A DNA stretch of 64,000 bases from Piscinibacter gummiphilus (GTDB lineage Bacteria > Pseudomonadota > Gammaproteobacteria > Burkholderiales > Burkholderiaceae_C). The stretch's first letter is position 1. Each line of letters opens with the position of its first letter. The position numbers and the translations under genes were made by a program. The DNA is taken from assembly GCF_032681285.1 (NCBI RefSeq), contig NZ_CP136336.1, positions 1,475,001 through 1,539,000 of the forward strand. Direction: 5' to 3'. The notes below the pieces were generated by a model. The model ran no database searches, was not told the origin of the DNA, and saw nothing but the letters and a program-made list of their open reading frames with translations. This document shows positions 9,343 through 18,700 of the stretch, piece after piece.

Positions 9343-11426
9343 ATGGCGTGATGAAGCAGTTGCAGTCCTGGCTCGGGCCACAGCACGCGGGGGCGATGAA
9401 GGCGCTGATGGCGCCGGTGTTCATCATCCTCGTGCTTGCGATGATGGTGTTGCCGCTGCCGGCCTTCGCGCTCGACATGCTCTTCACCCTCAACATCGCG
9501 ATGGCGCTGATGGTGATGGTGGTGGCCGCCTACATGGTGCGCCCGCTCGATTTCTCGGCCTTCCCGACGGTCATCCTGCTCACCACGCTGATGCGCCTGT
9601 CGCTCAACATCGCCTCCACCCGCGTGGTGCTGATGGAAGGCCACACCGGCCCGGGCGCGGCCGGCAAGGTGATCGAATCCTTCGGCCACTTCCTGATCGG
9701 CGGCAACTTCGCGGTCGGCCTGATCGTCTTCGCGATCCTCGTGGTCATCAACTTCGTGGTGGTGACCAAGGGTGCGGAGCGCATCGCCGAAGTGGCAGCG
9801 CGCTTCACCCTCGATGCGATGCCCGGCAAGCAGATGGCGATCGACGCCGACCTGAACGCCGGCCTCATCGACGAGAAGGAAGCCAAGCGCCGCCGCGCAG
9901 AAGTGGGCGCCGAAGCAGAATTCTTCGGCTCCATGGACGGTGCCTCCAAGTTCGTGCGCGGCGACGCGATGGCGGGCTTGCTCATCCTTTTCATCAACAT
10001 CATCGGCGGCTTCATCATCGGCGTGGTGCAGCACAGCCTGTCGGCCGGGCAGGCCGCCAACAGCTACATCCTGCTGGCCATCGGCGATGCGCTCGTCGCA
10101 CAGGTGCCCGCACTGCTGATCTCGGTGGCGGCGGCGATGGTCGTCTCGCGCGTCGGCAAGGAGCAGGACGTCGGCACGCAGATCAGCAGCCAGGTGTTTA
10201 ATTCGCCGCGCACGCTGGCCATCACCGCGGGTGTCATCGGCCTGCTGGGCCTCATCCCCGGCATGCCGCATTTTGTCTTCCTGATGATCGCCGCCAGCCT
10301 TGGCTACGGCGCCTGGTGGATGCACCGGCGCAACCAGCGCGCCAAACTCGCCCCGCCCACCCCGGCCGTGGCCGCCGAGCCGAACGCCGAAGCCACCTGG
10401 GACGACCTGCAACCCGTCGACACCCTGGGCCTGGAAGTGGGCTACCGCCTGATCGCGCTGGTCGACAAGGCCAAGAACGGCGACCTGCTCCAGCGCATCA
10501 AGGGCGTGCGCCGCAAGTTCGCGCAAGACGTGGGCTTCCTGCCGCCGCCGGTGCACATCCGCGACAACCTCGAGTTGAAGCCCAGCATGTACCGCCTCAC
10601 GCTGCGCGGTGCGGTGGTGGGCGAGGGCGAAGCCTTCCCCGGCATGCTGCTCGCCATCAACCCGGGTGGGGCCACGACCAACCTCATCGGCACCAAGACC
10701 ACCGATCCGGCCTTCGGCCTGCCCGCGGTGTGGATCGAAGAACGCCAGCGCGAAGCTGCGCAGATGAACGGCTTCACCGTGGTCGACTGCTCGACCGTGA
10801 TCGCCACGCACCTGTCGCACCTGATGCAGATGCATGCCGCGCGCTTGCTCGGCCGGGTGGAAGTGCAGCAGCTCGTGGAGCACGTGACCAAGCTCGCGCC
10901 GCGCATGATCGAAGACGTGGTGCCCAAGATGGTGAGCATCCCCTCGCTGCAGAAGGTGCTGCAGCTGCTGCTCGAAGAGGGCGTGCACATCCGCGACATG
11001 CGCTCCATCGTGGAGTGCCTGGCCGAACATTCGTCGACCGTGAGCGACCCGGCCGAGCTGGCCCGCCGCATCCGCATCCACATCGCCCCGGCGATCGTGC
11101 AGCAGATCTACGGCCCGGTGCAGGAGCTGGAAGTCATCGCGCTCGAACCCGACCTCGAACGCCTGGTCACCCAGGCGCTCAACTCGCCGCACGGTGCGGC
11201 GCTCGACCCCGGCGTGGCCGACACGCTTGCGCGCAGCGCCGCGCAGTCGGCCAAGCGCCAGGAAGACCTGGGCCACCCGGCCTGCCTCTTGGTGCCCGAC
11301 ATGATCCGCGCCCCCATGGCCCGCCTGCTCAAGCGAGCAGCGCCGCGCCTGCGGGTGCTGGGCCATTCCGAGATTCCCGAGACGCACTCGATCCGCATCG
11401 GTGCCGTGATCGGGGCACAAGCCTGA
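9339..11426 (+). CDS. flhA: Flagellar export gate protein FlhA
   Basis: 695 residues. The N-terminal half has about eight transmembrane helices and contains the FHIPEP-family signature around RFTLDAMPGKQMAIDADLNA. The C-terminal half is the large cytoplasmic ring domain that docks chaperone-substrate complexes. FlhA uses the proton gradient and forms the nonameric export ring. It is the last flagellar gene of this block. In many relatives flhF comes next, but here 24 kb intervenes. Confidence 0.97.
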   Translation: MNGVMKQLQSWLGPQHAGAMKALMAPVFIILVLAMMVLPLPAFALDMLFTLNIAMALMVMVVAAYMVRPLDFSAFPTVILLTTLMRLSLNIASTRVVLMEGHTGPGAAGKVIESFGHFLIGGNFAVGLIVFAILVVINFVVVTKGAERIAEVAARFTLDAMPGKQMAIDADLNAGLIDEKEAKRRRAEVGAEAEFFGSMDGASKFVRGDAMAGLLILFINIIGGFIIGVVQHSLSAGQAANSYILLAIGDALVAQVPALLISVAAAMVVSRVGKEQDVGTQISSQVFNSPRTLAITAGVIGLLGLIPGMPHFVFLMIAASLGYGAWWMHRRNQRAKLAPPTPAVAAEPNAEATWDDLQPVDTLGLEVGYRLIALVDKAKNGDLLQRIKGVRRKFAQDVGFLPPPVHIRDNLELKPSMYRLTLRGAVVGEGEAFPGMLLAINPGGATTNLIGTKTTDPAFGLPAVWIEERQREAAQMNGFTVVDCSTVIATHLSHLMQMHAARLLGRVEVQQLVEHVTKLAPRMIEDVVPKMVSIPSLQKVLQLLLEEGVHIRDMRSIVECLAEHSSTVSDPAELARRIRIHIAPAIVQQIYGPVQELEVIALEPDLERLVTQALNSPHGAALDPGVADTLARSAAQSAKRQEDLGHPACLLVPDMIRAPMARLLKRAAPRLRVLGHSEIPETHSIRIGAVIGAQA

Positions 11427-11448
11427 CCCCTGCTCGAAGGCTAGGCCC

Positions 11449-12264
11449 ATGAACGACAGACCCAGCGCCGCGATGGTGATCGCCGCGGCGTGCGCACTCT
11501 TCTGCCTGGCGGCCATCTTCAATCCGGCTGCCGCCGCAGAAGACAGCATCGCCACCGACCGGCCCGATTTCGTGGAGTCGAGCGACGTGGTGGGAAAGGG
11601 CCGCGTGCAGATCGAGACCGGCTTCGCCTCCGAGCGCAACCGGGCCGACGGTGTGCGCTCGCGCATGGCCATCACCCCCACGCTGCTGCGCCTGGGTTTC
11701 AACGAGACGCTGGAGTTCCGCGTCGAAAGCGATGGCATCACGCGCAGCAGCAGCACCGATGCGAGCGGCACCCAGCGCGAGCGCGGCACCGCCGACGCGG
11801 CACTCGGCCTCAAGTGGCACATGCAGGATGGCGACGAGGCCACCGGCAAGCCTGGCGTGGCCTGGCTGCTGCATGTGGACACTTACAGCGGCTCTGGCGC
11901 CTACCGCGGCCAGGGCTTGCGTCCTTCTTTGCGTGGCGTGGCGGAGTGGGAGCTGCCGAATGGGCTTTCTTTGGGCGTGATGCCGGGGGTCGTGGTCGAC
12001 AAGAACGACGCTGGCAAGCGCTTCGCCGCCGGCATGCTTGCTGTCACGGTGGGCAAGGCGTGGTCGCCTGCCTGGAAGACCTTCGTCGAACTCGCGGGCC
12101 AGCAGCTTGCGTCGAAGAAGAACGGCGGCTCTGTCATGACCTTCGATGCTGGCGTGACACGCCTTCTGAGCGACTCGCTTCAGGTCGACTTCAGCATCGC
12201 GCGCGGCCTCACTGCCGAGTCACCTGACTTTCAGTGGGGTGTGGGGATCGCCATCCGGTTCTGA
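11449..12264 (+). CDS. Outer-membrane transporter-like protein (phenol MetA/TodX-like beta barrel)
   Basis: 271 residues with a signal peptide (cleavage likely after NPAAAAE). Alternating hydrophobic beta strands then continue to a C-terminal phenylalanine (GVGIAIRF), typical of Bam-dependent outer-membrane barrels. The pattern TDRPDFVESSDVVGKGRVQIETG resembles the putative MetA-pathway-of-phenol-degradation family of outer-membrane proteins. The substrate is unknown. It starts 22 bp after flhA, with no visible promoter or terminator between them, so it could be read from the flhBA transcript although it has no flagellar role. Family assignment is by recollection of the motif, so moderate. 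Confidence 0.7.
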   Translation: MNDRPSAAMVIAAACALFCLAAIFNPAAAAEDSIATDRPDFVESSDVVGKGRVQIETGFASERNRADGVRSRMAITPTLLRLGFNETLEFRVESDGITRSSSTDASGTQRERGTADAALGLKWHMQDGDEATGKPGVAWLLHVDTYSGSGAYRGQGLRPSLRGVAEWELPNGLSLGVMPGVVVDKNDAGKRFAAGMLAVTVGKAWSPAWKTFVELAGQQLASKKNGGSVMTFDAGVTRLLSDSLQVDFSIARGLTAESPDFQWGVGIAIRF

Positions 12265-12282
12265 GGGGGCGGGTTTCGTCCG

Positions 12283-12945
12283 CACTGCGTGGTGGGTTGC
12301 CGGGATTTCGCCCCGGCGGGCGAGTCCCTTTTCTTTGCTTGCCCAAAGAAAAGGGACCAAAAGAAAGGGCACCCCGTTCGCTCGGTCCGCCTAGGGCGGA
12401 CTACTCTGCGCTGCTCGGTCTTGGGGTGTCGGGCAGAACTCACTCCGCGAGCTTCGCTCGCTACGTTCAGACAGCTGCCCGAAGTCAGTTCACGAAGCGT
12501 GCTTCGCACGCCACCCCAAGCCCTGCGCTGCTCGACGGCTCTCAAGGGCCCCGGGATACCCTCGCCAGCTTCGCTGGCCTCGTACTCTCGGCTCGCTTCG
12601 CCTCGTGCTTGAGGGGGCGTGCGCGTAGCGCTGCCCTGGAGGCGATGCGAAGCGAGCCGTAAGGCTACCCGTGGGTGGCGTCGAGGAGCGCAGGGCTTGA
12701 GGGGGCGCGCGCCAGCGCGCATCGTCAACTGACTTCGGGCGGCTGTCTGAACGCAGCGCTCGAAGAGCGCGGAGTGAGTTCTGCACGACCCCTCAAGACC
12801 GAGCACCGCAGAGCAGTCCGGCCACAGGCCGGACCGCCACCGTCGGGTCGCCTTTCTTTGCCTACTTTCTTTGCCTACTTTCTTTGGCGAAGCAAAGAAA
12901 GTAGGTCGGCCGCCGGGCCGAGACCCGGCAACCCGCCACGCAGTG
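12283..12945. repeat. 663-bp near-palindromic intergenic element
   Basis: The left and right halves are imperfect reverse complements about a centre near 12608. The outer ends match exactly (CACTGCGTGG at 12283-12292, its complement at 12936-12945). An internal block at 12433-12449 (GCAGAACTCACTCCGCG) recurs inverted at 12768-12784. Many further matched blocks occur at conserved spacing with small indels. Each arm carries an A/T-rich hairpin: a 14-bp perfect stem at 12324-12357 and a 9-bp stem at 12878-12901. The stretches CTTCGCT/AGCGAAG recur as small loops. All six frames give only low-quality Arg/Ser/Pro-rich translations, so I see no gene here. It fills the whole gap between the outer-membrane gene and cheY. 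Confidence 0.85.
12852..12887. repeat. Tandem 13-bp direct repeat in the right arm
   Basis: Two exact tandem copies of CTTTCTTTGCCTA (12852-12864, 12865-12877) and a third partial copy that runs into the right-arm hairpin. The left arm has no such tandem array at the mirrored place, so the repeat accounts for part of the length difference between the arms. Confidence 0.75.
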
Positions 12946-12957
12946 CAATAGCCAGCC

Positions 12958-13326
12958 TCAAGCCCCCGCCAACTTCTTGAAAGTAGCGAGCACAGCATCC
13001 CCCTTGAACGGCTTCACGATCCACCCCTTGATGCCGGCAGCCTTCCCCCGCTCCTTCATGATCGGCGAGTTCTCCGTCGTCAACATGATGATGTTCACCG
13101 CAGCGTTGTTCAGCTCCCCACGGATCTTCTCGGCCATCGTGAGCCCATCCATGTTGGGCATGTTCACGTCGCTCACCACGAGCTTGATGCCGGGGTCGCT
13201 CTTGAGCTTGGTCAGGCCGTCGCGGCCGTCGACCGCGGTTTCCACCGCGAGGCCGGCCTTCTTCAGGAAGTCGCTCACCTCCACGCGCACGGTGCTGGAA
13301 TCGTCCACAACCAGGATCTGGGCCAT
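12958..13326 (-). CDS. CheY-like single-domain response regulator
   Basis: 122 residues, a stand-alone receiver. The acidic pair D8/D9, phosphoacceptor D53 (VVSDVNMPNMDG), T83 (MLTTENS) and K105 (IVKPF) are all present, so it should accept phosphate. There is no output domain. It is the last gene of the minus-strand row headed by the 1990-residue hybrid kinase and lies 36 bp after the receiver/CheX gene. It is the obvious acceptor for that kinase's Hpt and the substrate of the two CheX-like proteins. FliM in the same window retains the CheY-binding peptide. Ribosome-binding site AGAGGT, 8 bases before the ATG. Confidence 0.9.
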   Translation of the reverse strand: MAQILVVDDSSTVRVEVSDFLKKAGLAVETAVDGRDGLTKLKSDPGIKLVVSDVNMPNMDGLTMAEKIRGELNNAAVNIIMLTTENSPIMKERGKAAGIKGWIVKPFKGDAVLATFKKLAGA

Positions 13327-13362
13327 TTGATTTACCTCTGTCAGTCGGAGAAAAAGAAAAGA

Positions 13363-14367
13363 TCAGAACAATTCGAGTTCGCCCGAGGCGAACATCGAAT
13401 CCACCGAAGGAATGTTTTCCTTGAACTTATCGGGCGACCACGACAGGTTGAACGCGAACCACTGGTAGACCGTGATCGGGTGCACCTCGGGGTCTCGGCG
13501 GTCGTGCAGGCGGTACTTCACGCACAGGAGCGGGTCGTCGGAGCCAAACGAGATGTAGCGGTGCCGGTGGTTCACGATGATGGGCACCTGCGTCAGCGAG
13601 CGGCTGTGGTCGGGCTCGTCGCTGATGAAGCGGTTCTTGAAGGCGCCCCACACCATGTTGGTGGCTTCGCCGAGCAGGCTGTTGATCTCGCGAAAGCTGG
13701 AGACCTCGTTGTGCGCGGTGCCGAAGGTCTCGCAGCGCACGAAGTCCATCAGCTCCTGCTCTTCGGTCTGCAGCATCATGTAGCCGCGGCACCAGTTGCT
13801 CTCGAGCGGGATCATGCTGAAGAGCTCGCCGAAGATGATGCGGTCCTTCACGAGGCAGGGGGCATCGTGCTCGACCAGCACGTCCTTGAACTGCACCTCG
13901 ATGGCCGTCTTGCTCACCTCGGTGATGCCGCGCACCAGCGCGCCGGGGTAGACGCGGTTGAAGAGCGACGAGGCCACCGCTTCGCGCAGCACTTCGAGGT
14001 GGCGCATGGTGTAGGCCGCGCGGAAGTGGCGGCGGTCGGCCTCGGGCAGGCCGTCGAGCGTGGGTTCGGTGTCGCGGCGCAGGAAGATCGGCAGGTCGGG
14101 GCGCACCTGGTGGATCTCGCGGGCCATCGCGATGCCGCCACCGGGGCCGCGGGTGTGCTCCCACAGCAGGATGGCGCCGAGGTCGACATTGGTGCGCAGC
14201 ACCGACATCGCATTGCCCGCCGCCACCTTCACCGCCACGAGATCGTTCGCCTCGCAGAAAGCCTTGGTCAAGGCATGCTGGGCGGGGTCGCTGTCGAGCA
14301 CCAGAACCTTGGAGACCAGGGACGTTTCAGCGGCAGCAACCGCCGCCGGGGTTGCGGGGTGATTCAT
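13363..14367 (-). CDS. Degenerate receiver fused to CheX-type phosphatase domain
   Basis: 334 residues. Residues about 15-120 look like a receiver (KVLVLDSDP at the acidic pocket). At the phosphoacceptor place it has AILLWE instead of an Asp, and the later Lys region reads IFLRRD, so it is probably a pseudoreceiver. The C-terminal half is CheX-like and carries the phosphatase motif S230-x3-E234-x2-N237 (SLLGEATNMVWGAF), with a Pro 25 residues later. It ends GELELF, like the upstream neighbour. The ATG at 14367 is 2 bp after that neighbour's stop, so the pair is co-translated. Probable role: dephosphorylating CheY-P. Domain calls are by motif only. Confidence 0.7.
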   Translation of the reverse strand: MNHPATPAAVAAAETSLVSKVLVLDSDPAQHALTKAFCEANDLVAVKVAAGNAMSVLRTNVDLGAILLWEHTRGPGGGIAMAREIHQVRPDLPIFLRRDTEPTLDGLPEADRRHFRAAYTMRHLEVLREAVASSLFNRVYPGALVRGITEVSKTAIEVQFKDVLVEHDAPCLVKDRIIFGELFSMIPLESNWCRGYMMLQTEEQELMDFVRCETFGTAHNEVSSFREINSLLGEATNMVWGAFKNRFISDEPDHSRSLTQVPIIVNHRHRYISFGSDDPLLCVKYRLHDRRDPEVHPITVYQWFAFNLSWSPDKFKENIPSVDSMFASGELELF

Positions 14368-14369
14368 GT

Positions 14370-14939
14370 CTAGAACATCTCCAGTTCGCCCGCTGTGTCG
14401 GTTTCCTCTTCCGCACGCGGTACAAAGGGGAAGTCGAAGTCGACATCGGCGCAGAGTGCGAGCGTGAAGTACATCACCACGCCGGGTGACAGCTCGCATT
14501 TGAAGCGCCGGTGGTAACTCGGCTTCACGGCAACGACATGCTCCACCGAGTTGCGCTTGAGCACACACGGGGTCGACATGCCGATGTGGGGAAAGAAGGG
14601 CACCAGGTCGCGGTTGAACGCACCGCAGAAGAGGTTGCCCCGTTCGTTCATCGCGTCGAGAAAACGCTCGCCCTGCATCTCGTCGGCGGGCGTGCCCGCA
14701 AGGCCCGCCACGTAGGCGCGTGTGGCGAGGTCGTGGTCGAACTGAAGGAGCAGCACCACGCGAAAGAGGTACGAGGAGACGGAGAACATCACCACGTCGG
14801 GCGCCTTGGGCACCGCGGCATCGTCGTCGGGCGTCACCTCGCAGGCAGTGCCGGCCGGCACGAGCGAGTTCTTCGTGGCTTGGACGACGAAGTAGTCGAG
14901 CCCGTTTCGAGCCCGGTCGCTGACCGTCGCGAGTTTCAC
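14370..14939 (-). CDS. CheX/CheC-like phosphatase-family protein
   Basis: 189 residues, GTG start overlapping the mini-receptor stop (GTGA). Most of the sequence is unfamiliar. It contains D95-x3-E99-x2-N102-x21-P124 ([14 protein letters not shown], then GMSTPCV), which exactly fits the CheC/CheX/FliY phosphatase consensus D/S-x3-E-x2-N-x21-P. The tail GELEMF matches the tail GELELF of the next gene, and both have an aromatic strand (VVMYFTLAL / VYQWFAFNL) before it, so the two are diverged paralogues. No membrane segment. Likely a soluble CheY-P phosphatase or its partner. I do not recognise a named family for the full protein. Confidence 0.65.
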   Translation of the reverse strand: MKLATVSDRARNGLDYFVVQATKNSLVPAGTACEVTPDDDAAVPKAPDVVMFSVSSYLFRVVLLLQFDHDLATRAYVAGLAGTPADEMQGERFLDAMNERGNLFCGAFNRDLVPFFPHIGMSTPCVLKRNSVEHVVAVKPSYHRRFKCELSPGVVMYFTLALCADVDFDFPFVPRAEEETDTAGELEMF

Positions 14940-15667
14940 GCGGCCTCCGCCATCACGGCCTGGCGCGTCTTGCCGTTGAGCAGGCGCAACTCGTTGAGGG
15001 CGCCCATGATCATCTTGCCGCCGGCCTGCAGGTCCTGGAAGGTGGCGCCGGTGATGAGGTCGTTCTTGTAGAGGTTGGAGCGGTAGTCTTTCGACAGCTT
15101 GTCGGCACGGGTGGCGAGGTCGCGCACTTCGGCGGCGACGACGGCGAAGCCGCGGCCCTGGTCGCCGGCGCGGGCGGCTTCGATCGAGGCGTTGAGCGCG
15201 ACGATGATCACCTGGTTCACGATCTGCGCGAACTCGTCGTTCTTCGAGTGCATCTCGCGGTTGTGCTGCAGGAGCTGGTTGAGCTCGTCGTTCCAGCGCT
15301 CGAAGGTTTCGATCAGGCCCAGCAGCTTGTCGATGGTGCCGCCCAGGCGGTCGGCGCCTTCGAGGGCGTGGTTCTTCAGCGTCTGGGTGCCGCTGCTCAC
15401 GGTCTTGAGCAGCATCTGGTGGGTGCGGTGCTGTTCGTGATGCTGGGCTTCGAGGGCCGCGCGCTCGGCGGCGGCCGAGCGGGCCTGTTCTTCGAGCTGG
15501 CGCTGCAGCTCGGCGACGGTGACGGCACTGGCCTGCTCGACCGCCTGCACGGCGGTGGTACGGGCCAGTTCCACGGCTTCCGCGGTGCGCTTGCGGCCCC
15601 ACCAGAAGGTGGTGCCGGCACCGATGACGAGGCCGAGGGCAAGGAGGGCGAGCGAGACAACGGTCAT
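14936..15667 (-). CDS. Membrane-anchored mini chemoreceptor (MCP signalling hairpin)
   Basis: 243 residues, about half the size of a normal MCP. One N-terminal transmembrane helix ([20 protein letters not shown]) is followed directly by a long Gln/Ala/Glu-rich coiled coil, then the MCP hairpin tip region ([30 protein letters not shown]). It has no periplasmic sensory domain and no HAMP, and the descending coiled coil is short. It could be a constitutive scaffold for the kinase upstream. Its stop overlaps the next gene's GTG. A sigma-28-like promoter lies right before it, so close that the message would be nearly leaderless. Confidence 0.8.
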   Translation of the reverse strand: MTVVSLALLALGLVIGAGTTFWWGRKRTAEAVELARTTAVQAVEQASAVTVAELQRQLEEQARSAAAERAALEAQHHEQHRTHQMLLKTVSSGTQTLKNHALEGADRLGGTIDKLLGLIETFERWNDELNQLLQHNREMHSKNDEFAQIVNQVIIVALNASIEAARAGDQGRGFAVVAAEVRDLATRADKLSKDYRSNLYKNDLITGATFQDLQAGGKMIMGALNELRLLNGKTRQAVMAEAA

Positions 15668-15675
15668 GAGAAGCT

Positions 15676-15702
15676 CTATCGGCGTTTGGTTACGAATCTG
15701 AA
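15676..15702 (-). promoter_or_regulatory. Sigma-28-type promoter before the mini chemoreceptor
   Basis: On the minus strand: TTCAGATT, an 11-base spacer, then GCCGATAG, which matches 7 of 8 positions of the FliA -10 consensus GCCGATAA. It sits in the 43-bp gap between the hybrid kinase and the mini-receptor. The -10 ends 8 bp before the ATG, so the expected start of transcription would be only a few bases upstream of the start codon. That is odd and lowers confidence in its use, though not in the match. Confidence 0.5.
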
Positions 15703-15710
15703 GTGTTCGC

Positions 15711-18700
15711 TCAGCCCGGTGTGCTGTTCTTGGCGGCTTGCCACCGGATGCGCAAGGCGTCGAACGACATCGCGGCGTGCGCCGAGGCGGCGAACTTGTC
15801 GGGCAGGCTGATCACGGTCTCGAAGACGCGGTAGTCGGCACGCTCCTTGTCGTCGAGGAAACGGATGGCGATCTCGCCGCCTTCCTTCTCCAGGAAGGCG
15901 CGCACCGCGTCCATGCCCACGCCGCGGCCCGAGACCTCCGTGACCTTTTCCGCAGTCGAGAAGCCCGAGCGGAAGATGAGCTGCGCGATCTCTTCGGCGC
16001 TGCTCTTGGAGCCGCGGGTGAGCAGGTTCTGCGCCATCGCCTGCTGGCGGATCTTGCCGATGGCCAGGCCCCGGCCGTCGTCGCGCAGGTGGATGTGCAG
16101 CTTGCCGTCGTCCACCCCCAGGCGCATGCGGATGTGGCCAGCTGCCGGCTTGCCCGCGGCCACGCGCTCGGCGGCGGGCTCCAGCCCGTGGTCGACCGAG
16201 TTGCGCAGCAGGTGGGTGAAGAGGTTCTTCAGCAGTGCGCTCGCCTGCGTGCGGACGGCGATGCCGTGGTCTTCGATCGAGACTTCGGGCACTTCCTTGC
16301 CCAGCTCGCGGGCGAGCGAAGGCAGCGATTCGAGCGTGCCCGAGAGCACTTCGCCGAGCGGCTGGGTGCCGAGCATGTGCAGGCGTGCCCCCACCGCGTC
16401 GAGCGCGCCAGTCACGGAGGTGAGGCTCGTGCGGTCGGCGCCCATCAGTTGCTGCAGCACCTGCTGCACCAGCTCACGCTCGACCATCAGGAACTTTTCG
16501 ACCGCCGCACGACGGCCCGGGCCCTTGCGGCCGAGCACGGTGTCGTTCACATGGGCGTACTGCTCGATCAGCTCGCTCACCTGCGCGAGTTCGGCCAGCA
16601 GCACCGGCTGCTCCCACGCGGCTTCGGCATCCTTGCGCAGGTCGTCGTAGTGCTGCTCGGTGGTGTGCACCTGGTTGGTGAGCCCAAGGAAGCCATACGT
16701 CCGCGCATTGCCCTTGATGGTGTGCATGTTGCGGAAGAGCAGGTTGATCGCGTCGAGGTCCTTCCTGGCCGTCTTCTCGATCAACGCCTTGTTCTCGGCG
16801 AGGAAGCCGCGGGCCGAGTCGATGAACTCGTGGAACTTCTCCTGGCTCACCGCCAGGATCTCGCCGATCACCTGCAGCTCGCGCTTGCGGGCGTTGGCTT
16901 CGGCTTCCAGGCGCTTGAGTTCGGTCACGTCGCGCACGCAGAGCATGAGCTTGTCGACCGTGCCTTCGTCGTTGGCAATCGGCGACCACGAGAGGGCCAG
17001 CGACTTCACGCTGCCGTTGGCCAGCGTCTTGTCGAACTCACTCACCAGCAGGTGCGAGTTGAACTCGTAGTTCATCTCGTCTTCGCCGATCACCGAGGCG
17101 ATGGCTGCATCGACCTGCGAGAGCAGGTCGGCACCCAGGCTGGTGTTGGTGAAGATGAGGTCCATCAGCGAGGCACCGGCGATCTCCTTCGTCTCCAGGA
17201 TGGTCTCCAGGTAGGCCGAGTACTCGGGGTGGATGGTGCCGCCCGAGACCACCGTGAGCACGCCCTGCGGCATGTTCTGCAGCATCGCGTTGATGTCGTT
17301 GGTCTTCTGGCGCAGCTGGGCGGTGCGCTCGGCCACGCGCTTTTCGAGCGAGGCGTAGAGCAGCGCGTTGTCCAGAGACACCGAGAGCTGGCCGGCGATC
17401 ATGGCCACCGAGTCGAGCCGCTCGGCGCTGAAGGCCTTGCGGCGCTGCTCGTTCTCGAGCATCAGCATCGCGTTGAGCGCCCCCTGCTTCAGGATGGGCA
17501 CCATCATCAGCGAGCACTGCGCGAACCTCTGCGCGTAGGGGTCGGCGGCGAAGCGGTCGTCGCTCGTCACGTCGTCGACCACCAGCACCTGGTTCAGCCG
17601 CTCGGCGTAGCGGAAGACCGAGAGCGGAATCTCCGCTTCGGCACCTGCCTGGTCGACAGTGAGCGCGCCGCTGTCGCGGGCCAGCGTGTCGGCCAGCACC
17701 CAGGCGCCGCTGCCGTCGTCGGCCTTGATGACCAGGCGCACGCCGGTTGCGCCGGTGATGGCCGAGAGCACCTTGCCCACGGCGGTGGTCAGCTTCGAGA
17801 GGCTGGTCTCGGAGCTGAGCGCCTGCGAAGCGCGCAGCACCGCGATCATGTCGACCGCTTCGGTGTCGACGACCGTGCTGCGGGGCGCGGAGCCGTCGGC
17901 ACTGCGCTTTTGCAGCGCGGCGCGCAGGAAGGGGTGGGCACGGCGCAGTTCCTTCACCTTGGCGGCGGCCCCCCAGGCTTCGTAGGTCTCACAGGCGTGC
18001 AGCATCAGCGGCAGGGCACGCTGCTCCATGCCTTCGCTCAGGTGGAAGAGGGCGGCACGCTCGTGGATCATGGCGCGGTGCCACGGGCGGCTGTGCAGCT
18101 TTGATTCGGCGGTGGCGGCCTCGAAGGCGAGGCCGGCGGCCCACACCGAGTCGGCCATCCACGCACGCTCGGCTTCGAGCCAGCGTTGCAGGTGGAGGAA
18201 GTTCTCGGGTGCGTCCGCGGCGCGGGCTGTCAGCCACTTCAGGTGGCCTTCGAATTCTTCGACCAGCTTGGCGCGAGCCTCGTCGCCCGTCGGCAAGGCA
18301 CGTGCCTGATCGCAGAGCGACACGCAGCGCAGCACACGTGCCGCCACCGAGAGGTAGTAGCCCGGCATGCGCGGCAGCAGGGCAATGGCCTTGGCACTGT
18401 GCGAGGCGAGCAACGGGCCCTGGCAGAAGAGGGCGGCGCCGATGGAGCGGATGACGTGGTACACGGCGGCGATGGCGCCGGTCGGGTCGATCGCGCGCTC
18501 GTGCTCGGCCTCGTCGAAGCCGTCTCCGTTCAGGCTGCCGGGCGCGGAGGTCTGGCCGCGCAGGCTCTTCACGAGCTGCAGGCGCGGGGTGTAGCGCTGC
18601 GAGAACTCCTTGTTCTTCGAGCGGCCGGCGAAGGCCATGCCTTCCTCGATCTCGTTGGCCACCACGTCGAGCGTGGGCGCGCAGTCGAGCAGCAGGTCGG

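Noticed and set aside
12231..12998. Several open frames of 100-255 codons on both strands of the 12.3-12.9 kb region
   Set aside because: They are translations of the inverted-repeat element, are Arg/Ser/Pro-rich, mirror each other between the arms, and lack ribosome-binding sites or recognisable domains.
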